29,860 bases of DNA, from contig VHZZ01011114.1 of the NCBI GenBank assembly GCA_009801015.1, forward strand, positions 20,280 to 50,139, given 5' to 3'. The position numbers and the translations under genes were made by a program. This stretch comes from Silene noctiflora. Its lineage: Eukaryota; Streptophyta; Magnoliopsida; Caryophyllales; Caryophyllaceae. How positions within the stretch are numbered: position 1 is the first letter of the stretch; each line of letters opens with the position of its first letter. The notes beneath the pieces were generated by a model, which made no database searches, was not told where the DNA came from, and saw only the letters and a program-made list of their open reading frames with translations. This document shows, in pieces, positions 9,773 to 20,200 of the stretch.

Positions 9773-12700
9773 CCTTGCTGTATCACGTCATCATATATCC
9801 CGCCAATAAAACACCATATGTTAAATTTCTTGTAGATCAATCACAAATTTGTTATTTATGAAATTATCATCAATTTTTTGTTTGGTGTGTCGTACGATGA
9901 TGTGTTATAGACTAAAAACATTGTGTTTTTAATAATCTTATTTCATGAATGATTTTTTCAAGTTTACAAGCGTGTACCTCTCATGAACTTTGGACAAAAT
10001 ATAGTGGGCATTGGTGCAAACAACACTAATAAAAATAGTTAATCATACTTGTATTTTAAATTAAGAAAAGTATTGAGTATTGGCACCACATAACCCAACA
10101 TAATTAGTATAGTTTAGTCTCTTAATCCCAATAAATTTCTATTTACTTATTACTTAACAAGTTAACTTTGGTTGATTAAGACGTATCTTAAGAAGTGGTA
10201 ACAAGGAACATGAAATCCTGAAGAGGGGACAAATTTTACCATACATTACTACAACCCTACAAGTAACTCTTAAATATATAATGTTTTTTTTTTAATGGTA
10301 GTTAGGTAACACGGTTTTACATAATTTACCTCATCAGTAACGATCTTTTGAATTATGATCTTTAAATAAATGAGACAATATAAATGAAATGAGTAATAAA
10401 GATACGAGTTTAGATTTTACCAATTGAATCAATGACATACATATAAATGAAATGAGTAAAAATTCATCAACATTTTAAGGCGCTACGGCTAAAAAAAATT
10501 GTTATTTATAAAAAAAATTACAAAATAACATTATTACGTTCTCAATTCAGACTTCTTACAATTTTAATTAAAAATACTTAATTCAGAACTCTTACAATTT
10601 TAATTTTAATTTTTCAAATTAAAATACAATGATAAGAAACATAAAAAATAAATGAATTGTCAATTTAAAATTTATAAATAATACTCTAAAAGAAGTAAAA
10701 AAAAATTATATATACTGTGCATATATTGCACGATATCTATTCTAGTATATCAACAAACTGAATCTTTTTTATTACTGTTTTTCTCTATTTACTGGAAGTA
10801 TATATTACTCGTATTTATTAAGAAAGTTATAATTGCAAGTCTTTAATTATTTTCAAGTACCGTAATATTTTGTATGAATTTTTAAATATGTATCCAAAGA
10901 ACACACGTAATTAAAACCATATTTAGCAAACTTTCGTTTTCTTGGGGTTGTGAATTAATGCAGTGAGTCCATTTCATTCGGAGCTGGAGTTGGCAGCAAT
11001 GTTTTAATTAATTGTTGAATTTGGAGAAACATAATGTTTGTAAATTGAAAGATCTAATATAAAAGTATAGACAATATGCCCATCATTATTTTAATTCAGG
11101 CTGCCCCGAATGGACCAACCATGTCTCCACTAATAATAACATCCATCACAACTTATGTGATTAATTATCTCCATTTATTGAGTGTATATATTTAATATTT
11201 TATGTTTATTCGTAATCAAAAATATATATTTTATGTTTATATGCATATAGTTATTGTGTTTGAATAACTGAATAAGTATATATAAACATTTCATTATTTT
11301 CTTATTACGGAGTATAAGATATCTAACATGAAAATCATATTGAGAATTTTTATCGAGTTCAGTAAAATGATAAAAATATGTTTGTATAGAATGATAATTA
11401 AAATTGACTCGAGCTGAGCGACCTAATATAAACATACGAAGTGTGATAAGGTTTTTCTTTTCTTCTTTAACTATTTCTAACTAAGAAATATCTTGATTGT
11501 CAGAATAAGAAGTTGGGCTATAAAACCTAAAATCTTGTAAACCAGAATTAACTTTTAGTAGAGGATACTAGTTATATTACTAGTCTAACCAGAAAATGTT
11601 CGGAATTTTCTCCTTATATATCTCCTATGAAGTAAAGCTTATGATAATACGGAGTATTGTTTTAATTTGTAACACTCTATATTAATTGAAAATGTCCTAT
11701 TTATTAGCTTAAATTACTTTAAATGAATTAAAAGTTTGCTCATATATCAACAATAAAGTAAGCGTGCTTGTTGATGAGTGAGTTCAAAATGTACTAGAAA
11801 AAGACCAGTATTGATATGTCGACCAAGTATACAGCCTAGGGAGCTACCATGAGTAACCGTTTCTAATCCGAGCAAACAAACGAGATTTTTCATAATTATA
11901 AATCCAATTCTACTATTACATTATCTACTACTCGTATTATATTGCCAAAGGGAGGGAATATGGGATGACATTGGAGAGTCAATGTAGAGCATGTCTAGTA
12001 AATTTTCTGACGAAAAGTAAATTTGTCGAAGTATCTAACCATATTCATATTGATTATTGAAACCAAAGTGATGAAGAATTGAATGCTTGCAAATTCAGGA
12101 ATTGAATAGAATTAAATGAAACGCAAGCCTAGCTATGATAGATAGCCAAGTTAAGAGAAGACGTAGGCGATCCTTAATATAAATGCTAAAAAAGTCTGCC
12201 ATATACGGCGACCTTGTCTCTATATACTTAGGCAAACAGTCGTTAATTCTTCCTACGAGGATACTACTATTTGCTTTGTTTATACAATGGCTAGATTATA
12301 GTCTCCAAATTACGTATATCAGGTAAGTACTCGAAGTAACAGACACAAAATATATAAATAGTACACAAAATAGCTCTTTGAGAGGCCTGAACCCGAATTC
12401 TTTGAAATTTCACCTAGGTTTTTACCAATAGGCTCCACCGTTGCGGGCCTTGCGTGCTCCTAGACGATAATTAGGGCTGTCTTCCAAAAATAGAATTAAA
12501 TTAGTAATTTATGATACAATTACGCGTAAATTAATGTCATTAATGTTTGATTTAAACTTTTTTTTCCTTTTTTGGTACCTTAAATGCAGCCTTTAGAGCT
12601 GAATTTATCATTTTCCTAAAAATAATTATAATCCTCGTTAATTCTAAAAAATGTGTAATCCTACATAAATTCTCGGTACTACTTTCTTATAGGGTTTATG

Positions 12701-13207
12701 TGAGAGGGTGATATCGAGTTTTAATACTATCTGATAACGCCATTTTATTTTCTTTAAATTGTCACAACAATTATTTTGTTAGACTATTATACAATATATA
12801 AAAATCTTACATAGTACACTAATCTTAGAAAAGCAATTGTTTCATAATCTTATAGAAGTATTTTTGTGGAACTCGGTAAACTTTATGATTCTTTATCCAC
12901 ATATCATCGATCTTGTTTTTATATTCACCCTTTATACGAATAGTTTGGTTGCTTTTCAGGTTGAAAATTATAGGTAATAATTGTCATGTTAGTAGTAATA
13001 TAATAGTTCAAGTCAATTTTGTCCATCTAGTGGTTTCTTGAATGTTGAATCCATCAATCTACAAGCAAGCATAATTGTTCTTAAACTGTTTTTGTTTATT
13101 CTATTATTAATCCGTACATGATCAGCGGGAAATGTGCATTTACACATACATAGTTGTTACTTGTCATCATTATTCTTTATATAGCTCATATATATACAAT
13201 TCAAAGC
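9773..13207. other. Long AT-rich intergenic region with no recognised gene
   Basis: About 3.4 kb with no sustained coding frame. The longest open stretch (11175-11435, minus) is an AT-driven Ile/Asn/Lys-rich translation without a domain. Two TACGGAGTA 9-mers occur (11306-11314 and 11648-11656). Slightly more balanced stretches near 10965-11000, 11098-11135 and 12380-12480 might be fragments of old genes or elements, but none can be named. Confidence 0.5.
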
Positions 13208-13338
13208 TTCTTACTTGTGACGGTCTTTTCAAAGAGACATTTCACTTGCCCTCAACACTTGCTCTCCCATTTGCCCCTTTGTCTCACGTTTCTTCAAAGT
13301 GATAGATTTTGTCCGTCACAAATGAGAATTTGTGTATA
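13208..13338. mobile_element. Small MITE with CTTGTGACGG-type ends
   Basis: The left end TTCTTACTTGTGACGGTCTT pairs with the right end, which inverted reads TTCTCATTTGTGACGGACAA. The interior is pyrimidine-rich. The end motif recurs in looser form in the foldback at 25893-26113. It encodes nothing, and the overlapping open frame 13154-13435 is incidental. Confidence 0.5.
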
Positions 13339-13611
13339 CAATTTAGAAGGTGTTAGTTATTCTATACACGGACCAAATCATGCATATGATCATAATAGAG
13401 TCAAAATTGTCTTCCTTGAAACTGAAACGGGTTAAGTATTATCTCACTTTACCATCTACATCTAATTCATCTACCGTATATTTACGTTTTCTACTTATTA
13501 AACAGAGCCAAAATATACATCTACGTTACCATATATGGAGTATATCTAATACATCTAGGTATTTTAGAGTGTTTAATCATCATACTTTAAATAGCTGAAT
13601 TAGTTAAAGGG

Positions 13612-14092
13612 ATATTTGGTAAATGACATATTGCTAATTTTTTTAAAATATTTAAAAGTTTAAATATGTTTCACCAATTAATATACGTATTTGAGAACAA
13701 AATAGAGTTGAGTTTTACTTAAGCCATCATTATCTCCACTTTGTTTTTACACATTTCTACTCTACGTGCCAATTCCTAAATTGTTTTTCTAAATTAAAGC
13801 CTTATATGTAATCAGGAGAAGCAAATTTGATTAGTAAACTCTGATTAGCAGATTGATTAACATATTTTAATAGCAATTTGACCATCACATTTTATTACTT
13901 TCAAAATATGCTATTTTGATATGTTGTTTTTAGAAGCATATTCAAAAACAATAAATTGACATCAATCTATCAACCAAATCACTATTTACCACACACACTT
14001 AATTAACATTTTGATTAGTCAATCTACTTTTTAACCTAAACCGACTAATTCTTTCTCAGACGTATTCTTGACCAAACAGATCTAACTCTTAT
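13612..14092. mobile_element. Candidate MITE with GATATTTGGT-like ends
   Basis: The left GGGATATTTGGTAAA and the inverted right end GTTAGATCTGTTTGGTCAA are similar. The interior has recurring TTGATTAGT, AATCTACT and GATTGATTAAC motifs in both orientations. This is compatible with an old foldback transposon of about 480 bp, but the match is imperfect and no target duplication was identified. Confidence 0.4.
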
Positions 14093-14190
14093 CCACACAT
14101 AAAAGTCTTCAACATTCTCTATTAAATCATTGTTTCACAATTTCACACTAATATTTTCTTCACATTTTTTTTGCTACTATACCTTGCCAT

Positions 14191-14282
14191 TAGGGGTGAG
14201 CAAAACCGGATATCCGATACGGTTTTAGAAACCGTATCGGATATCCGGTTTTTTAAATCTCCTTTTTTAGTATCCTTATCCG
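14191..14282. mobile_element. hAT-like element end with perfect 24-bp palindrome, cut by the assembly gap
   Basis: It begins TAGGGGTGAGCA, a hAT-type terminus, and runs into a perfect inverted repeat: 14202-14225 pairs with 14229-14252 around a 3-nt loop. The arms contain CCGGATATCCGATACGG. Further CCTTATCCG units lead into the Ns. The same type of head is seen at 27482. The remainder of the element is presumably inside the gap. Confidence 0.65.
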
Positions 14283-14992
14283 NNNNNNNNNNNNNNNNNN
14301 NNNNNNNNNNNNNNNNNNNNNNNNNNNNNNNNNNNNNNNNNNNNNNNNNNNNNNNNNNNNNNNNNNNNNNNNNNNNNNNNNNNNNNNNNNNNNNNNNNNN
14401 NNNNNNNNNNNNNNNNNNNNNNNNNNNNNNNNNNNNNNNNNNNNNNNNNNNNNNNNNNNNNNNNNNNNNNNNNNNNNNNNNNNNNNNNNNNNNNNNNNNN
14501 NNNNNNNNNNNNNNNNNNNNNNNNNNNNNNNNNNNNNNNNNNNNNNNNNNNNNNNNNNNNNNNNNNNNNNNNNNNNNNNNNNNNNNNNNNNNNNNNNNNN
14601 NNNNNNNNNNNNNNNNNNNNNNNNNNNNNNNNNNNNNNNNNNNNNNNNNNNNNNNNNNNNNNNNNNNNNNNNNNNNNNNNNNNNNNNNNNNNNNNNNNNN
14701 NNNNNNNNNNNNNNNNNNNNNNNNNNNNNNNNNNNNNNNNNNNNNNNNNNNNNNNNNNNNNNNNNNNNNNNNNNNNNNNNNNNNNNNNNNNNNNNNNNNN
14801 NNNNNNNNNNNNNNNNNNNNNNNNNNNNNNNNNNNNNNNNNNNNNNNNNNNNNNNNNNNNNNNNNNNNNNNNNNNNNNNNNNNNNNNNNNNNNNNNNNNN
14901 NNNNNNNNNNNNNNNNNNNNNNNNNNNNNNNNNNNNNNNNNNNNNNNNNNNNNNNNNNNNNNNNNNNNNNNNNNNNNNNNNNNNNNNNNNNN
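14283..14992. other. Assembly gap, 710 Ns
   Basis: An unresolved run of N. All open frames crossing it are artefacts. It abuts a palindromic repeat, a plausible reason for the assembly failure. Confidence 0.99.
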
Positions 14993-15851
14993 GACATGTC
15001 ATCTACAAACCCCATGACAAACCTCCTATTGCTAATGCCCTAAACATTGACATGTTAGGGAGTTATGACACATGATAAATAGGGAGTTATTGTTTACTTT
15101 AATGCATTTACCCATTTATCATTAAAGTTTTACAAGGTTTAAATCAGGCTCTAGAAAAAGAAGAGGAAGATGGGGACGAGGTGGTCCAAAAGTAGTAAAA
15201 GAAACAGAGGAAAAACAGCATGGCCCTAGTCTTCACCACTGACTTTGACCCTTGCATTACCTACTTTGGCTACACCCTTTCTAAATATTATACTTATTTC
15301 GTATCCGTTTTTAAGATAGATCAACTGTTTTTAAAAATATACATATCTGTCTAGAAAATAAATTGTGTTTTTTAAATATATTTATTATTCTGAATCATGT
15401 ATTGATTTGTAAAGATATCAACCAACTTAACTGATAGGATTAATAAATGTTTTTTGTGATATTTTGAGCTCAAAATTAAAATGTTCTTACAGCTCCTTTT
15501 CACACCCAAGAATAGAAATTGTAATCCAAAGACAATTGTCGTTAAAATGTTAATTTGTGGATATACATAATATTAACTTACACTCAAAATCAAATAAATA
15601 TTCAATAAAGATAACAAATGAGTTGTATTTTTCCTTGATCCATGTTTTGTTTAAAGAGCTTATGAAACCGCACCCAAAAACCGAGCCAAAACGGCAAAAC
15701 CACACCCGATGACCGACCCAAATCGCTAGTAATTCAAATCAATCATTTCCAAGATATCAGAATTAACCCGACTCACCTTGATTTAAAATTATTAATAATC
15801 TCCAAAAAAAGATAAGTAGAATAAATAAATAGTTAAATCAAGTTGGTCTCC
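14993..15851. other. Intergenic DNA with no recognised gene
   Basis: This is AT-rich, with a purine-rich patch near 15155-15215 and a CCGCACCC/CCGAGCC patch near 15665-15725 that looks like the edge of a decayed repeat. No exon-like frame was found. Confidence 0.45.
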
Positions 15852-16052
15852 CTTAAGAATTAAGATGGGTTATTTTGTTTTTTTTAAAAAGATGGAATTT
15901 TGAGATCATTTTACAGTCAAATGATACAAAATTTAGAAAACAAGTTACCATGGACGGTAAAACTAGCTAGACCATTGTGGTTACATATGACTATAAAATG
16001 ATCACAAAATTCCGTCATTTTAAAAAGACGAAAATAATCCGTCTGAAATAAG
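15852..16052. mobile_element. Foldback MITE with arms of about 70 bp
   Basis: The left arm (15852-15923) and right arm (15984-16052) are near reverse complements. Paired blocks include GATGGAATTTTGAGATCATT with its inverted partner, TTACAGTCAAATG against TATAGTCATATG, and GGGTTATTTT against GGATTATTTT. The central spacer is about 60 bases. A transcript could form one long hairpin. It encodes no protein. The ends contain AAGAAT/ATTCTT-like motifs, but no clear target duplication was identified. Confidence 0.72.
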
Positions 16053-16649
16053 AATTTGTGTAGTTAAATAGGGAGTACTCGATGGAAAAGAAGAGTGAGT
16101 AGTTAAAATCAAAGGAAAGAAAGACAAGAGATCGCATCTTTCTCATGGTGCTTTATCTGCTTTTAATGAGACCCCTCATACTCTTCCCTTGGCCTTCAAC
16201 ACCAATGCCCACCACTTTAACCTGAAAAAAGCCTCCTCCTAATTGTCCCCCACACACATATTGTCACTTCCCAAAACATTTTACCTTGTTTTCTTTTATT
16301 ATCATGCCTTTTTCAGAGAGACATAACATGGGACATTGGGACCTTCCTTCCTACTAAAGTCACATTTTTAAAATACACGGAAAAATAAATAAACTCGGGT
16401 TATCATGCACCTCTTGATGAAACGGGTATAAATCAACTAGCTTAGTTAGTAAAGTTATGAAATATGATGTACTCATGATCTGCTTCAAATCCCATCAACA
16501 TCAAAAAACGCCCAACAGCGGTAGAATCCCACCGTCATCCACAAAAAACTATAATAATTGATCACATACATGATACATCAATATGTCCATTCCTTCTATA
16601 AACTTATATGTACATAAGGTTATTCCATACACTTTTTTTTGGTGAATTT
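16053..16649. other. Intergenic DNA with no firm feature
   Basis: A somewhat pyrimidine-rich segment (16130-16300) without a coding frame. Part of it may be the 3' flank of the candidate small gene on the minus strand: a GGAATAA motif lies in that orientation near 16622-16628. Confidence 0.4.
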
Positions 16650-17006
16650 CAATTTCTAGGGAAAATAGTAATTTCCCTTGCTATACCAACCAATCTTCCA
16701 AATCCTCGAATTTTTGGAATTGCTACAACCTACAAAATTCCGTGTAAAACAAACAAATACCCGACCAAATCTATTTCTCCGTCGAAAAAAAAAGGAAAAA
16801 ATTACCTCCACCACAGAATGTACATGAATATCAATCACTGGTCCCAAATGGTCGCCTGATTGACAAAAATCAGCCTCAAACCATTTGCATAAATCCACCT
16901 CATCGTACCGAGTCACCGCCGTTGCTCCATTGACCACCCATTTCACACCAACCAACAAAAGTGGGAGTGGGACTGTGGGAGCAAGATTCCTTGGTCCTCT
17001 TCCCAT
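16650..17006 (-). CDS. Candidate two-exon small gene, unknown function (93 aa)
   Basis: I do not recognise this product. Exon 1 (17006-16806) starts at an ATG directly preceded by an in-frame TAA and encodes 67 residues of coding-like composition, including KWVVNGATAV, YDEVDLCKWFEADFC and GDHLGPVIDIHVHSVVE. It ends at GAG followed by GTAATT, a good donor. A T-rich intron of 76 bases ends in TTTTGTAG. Exon 2 (16729-16650) continues in phase as VVAIPKIRGFGRLVGIAREI and closes at TGA. Without splicing, the frame reads a Phe/Arg-rich intron translation and stops at 16656. It sits about 275 bp beyond the stop of the kinase gene, on the same strand. It could be an independent gene, part of a longer gene with missed exons, or a gene fragment. 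No domain, signal peptide or membrane segment is evident. Confidence 0.4.
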
Positions 17007-17280
17007 TTACATTACTTTGATTTGTGATTCCACATGGATGGGGGACCTCAAATCCCAATAACCCAAATTCCTTTTCACTTGGAATGGAACAGTTCCGTCC
17101 AATTTCGAACTGCGTCTTAGTTTAAATTTTGGTTTGACGTTGGATCTCGGAATCCGTCATCACAAGCTGATCTCGGTTAGGTACTTAGGTTATAAATACA
17201 AGTGATACTGCCTTGACAAGAGGTCACAGACCTTCAAAAACCTGTATTGCGGCCGATATTAAGTACCATGTTCTTTGGTG
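17007..17280 (-). other. Probable 3' UTR and flank of the PIP5K gene
   Basis: This follows the TAG at 17283-17281 on the minus strand. I see no canonical AATAAA. A TATTTATAA stretch near 17190-17200 (minus sense) is a possible weak near-upstream element. The transcript end cannot be set from sequence alone. Confidence 0.35.
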
Positions 17281-20200
17281 CTATCTGTCCTCCACGAAAA
17301 TTCTCCCGATGAAATCTCGAAATCTCTTGGAATATAACTGAGGGTCGACTGCACTGATCGAGGTTGGATCAGCTTGTAGAGACTTGTAGGCATGCTCTAG
17401 CCTCTTGCTGATGTCATAATCTTGTAAAATGTCAATGACTCCGAAATAAAGTATCACTTCGTAGGTCTCCGCATTTCGAGAAGGCATCAGATTGCCGGAC
17501 CCACCTGGAATGTACTGATCGAAATCGCTTCTCCTGGCTAGCCGCTCGGCTCTCGCAGGCATGTTTGCCCCAAGCCTGATCAATGGCTTCCTAATAATAT
17601 TAAAAACAAACAAAATTAATAAATTAAAGTCAAACAATATCGATGTCATTGCCATAAGTCCATAACCAAGAAAAACAAAAAGAACTGCCTCCAAAGGCTA
17701 CAATTCTGTTAAGTTAACATTATTCATGGCACCCCATGCTCTAATCCTTATCTATGGCAAATTGTCAATAATAGGACCATATCCATATAATGACCCATAC
17801 ATTTAATCTTAAATTCGGAAGCAACTTCACTAATTATCCATTTCAGAAAAGCCACATTTTCGATGGATAGTGTATTACGATATATCTAAGTCCACTATGA
17901 AGCTCTCGCTTTCGCAATGAATACAAACCTACCAGCTGTGTGATTAGAAGAAACTACTGTCAAGCCTAGACAAAGATGTTGATTTCAAATACGCAAGGCT
18001 GAATAGCAAATTCCAATTAAATGTTGTAAAGCATGTGATATGTTTGAAATTTGAAGTTAGTGAAACTGATGGAAAATAAAAAATACGGACCTGCCAGCGA
18101 GAACTCGATCCATGTCTTGTAATTCTGCGGCAAGAAAACGCTGCCCTCGCAAGTATTTCTCGTTCTGATATGAAGCCTTTTTGCCTAGAACAAGTAGAGA
18201 AACTAAGTCAACAAAACAATGTAGATGACTACAGACAAACGAATAGGCCCGATTAACAATCTAAAATGATACTCCGTACAATAAAAAAATTTATTGTACG
18301 GAGGAAAAAAACTACAACGAGAAAGTAAGGATTAATACCACGCATAACAAACGGTGATAGACCCATTTTATCTCCTGTGTTATCATTGCGGAAATGAATG
18401 CCAACCAGTAGACTATAATCCATAATCCTCTCTGCTTCGAGGAACTCACAATCCCTCTCAATTTGCCTGAACCATAGTACAACCACATTACACTCAATCC
18501 CACAAACTCAAGAACGATTACGATACGAAAACATAGCATACATTTTTATACCAATTCATTTCAAATAAAGAATATCATTCACTCACTTGATCAATTCCTG
18601 GTACCAGTTCCTCTGGAGACGGAAAACAAAGTCAAGATCAAGATCCTTAAGAGTAGTAGTTTCATCAATCTCCCCCTCAGCCTTCTCGGTCGTGCGACCA
18701 TGACGTGATCCTTTCAAGTCAAACCGCCTATGGATACGATACTCAGAGCAAAATAAATTGCCCATGACTATGAATCTTGTCTGGTTTAAACAATTAAAAA
18801 AACAGAATTTCATCATTCCCTTGTTCAAATCAATTAAACAAGCATCAAATAAGTTATCTGCGCCATCATAAGCATACCTTCGGTCCACCAGCGGGTTTCA
18901 CACAATGCACACCATAGAACCGAGTCACAAGGGTATTTTCATACCGGTAAACATGTTCGTAGTAACTTGGAAGCATCCTAAGAAGTACCTGAGCAGTAAC
19001 CAACCACTTAGTACAAACTCATATTTTCTATTACCCACTATCAATATTTAACTATCACTAGTAAGCTAGAAAACAAACAAAACTCGAATTAAGAACAAAA
19101 AGCCAACTAGATTACAAGCATAATCCACTATCACAGTCAAAAAAGAAGAACAAACAACACAAGTCAAAAGATCCCTAACTAACCTTGACTTCAGATTTCT
19201 TCACAGTTTTGATCATAAATCTGTCATCTTGAGTAAGGTAGAAGAAACTTCCACTTTTCCCTGGGGATGAAAGCTCTCTAAGTGCATCATTTCCACATAC
19301 TGCCAGCATATAATCCGCAGGATCAACTTGAAATAAATCCCTTAAATGCCTAATAAAATACATCGCCTCGTTATTAAACAATCCGAAAAGTATAAAATTT
19401 AACATTATTAAATCACTCATTATCACAAATGACCTCACCTAAACACCACTGGACAATAATCTTTCCATCGAAACTCCGTTGATTTATGAGTCGGCGTCAA
19501 TTTTGATCCCTCAGGTGGAAACCTCGTCCAAAATTTCTCCTTTGGATCAAAATCCCTTGGTTTTAGTTCCCTTAGTATTGAACTATGCTTCCCTACTGAA
19601 TATCTACAAAATCCACCAAAACCAATCCACAATCATTAAACAACAACAACATTACCACAACGCTTCAAAAACTCCGGTAAATAACAGGGGGAAGGGTCAG
19701 ATATACGCAACCTTACTATCAAAACTAATACTCTCTCTATCACAAACATTCGTTTACAGGTAAATAAATAATTAGGGCGGAGAGGGTATCAGAGACGGTA
19801 TCATGACAAGATCACCATTACATGTATACATCTACACCCCTCGCAATCTTATCATGAGACCGTCTCATCCAAAACTCGCTAAATCTACACAATCAAACAA
19901 AACCAACAACAATATACCTTATACCAAGCTGAAGATTAAGCATCAAATCATAATTCTTATGCCCTTTAGAAATAGTTTGACCAGGTTTCTTAGCTTCTTT
20001 AATAAAACAACAAGGACTACTCACATTCCCATTACCATTACCACTAAACCTCCTACCCAAACCCGAAAACCCGTCTCCATAAATCATCGACGCAACCCCA
20101 ACATTATCAATAATATCACAAGTAATATCCCCGGCTTCCCCTTCACTCTCCCATATACATATCCTCGGAAACAACCCTACATTACTCGTCTTACTCCCCT

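Noticed and set aside
11175..11435. 86-codon minus-strand frame
   Set aside because: AT-driven Ile/Asn/Lys-rich translation with no motif, no supporting splice structure and no neighbours.
13154..13598. Two overlapping plus-strand frames
   Set aside because: They overlap a small MITE and each other in different frames, without any recognisable domain.
14143..15043. Long open frames on both strands across 14143-15043
   Set aside because: They are almost entirely unresolved bases from the assembly gap and carry no information.
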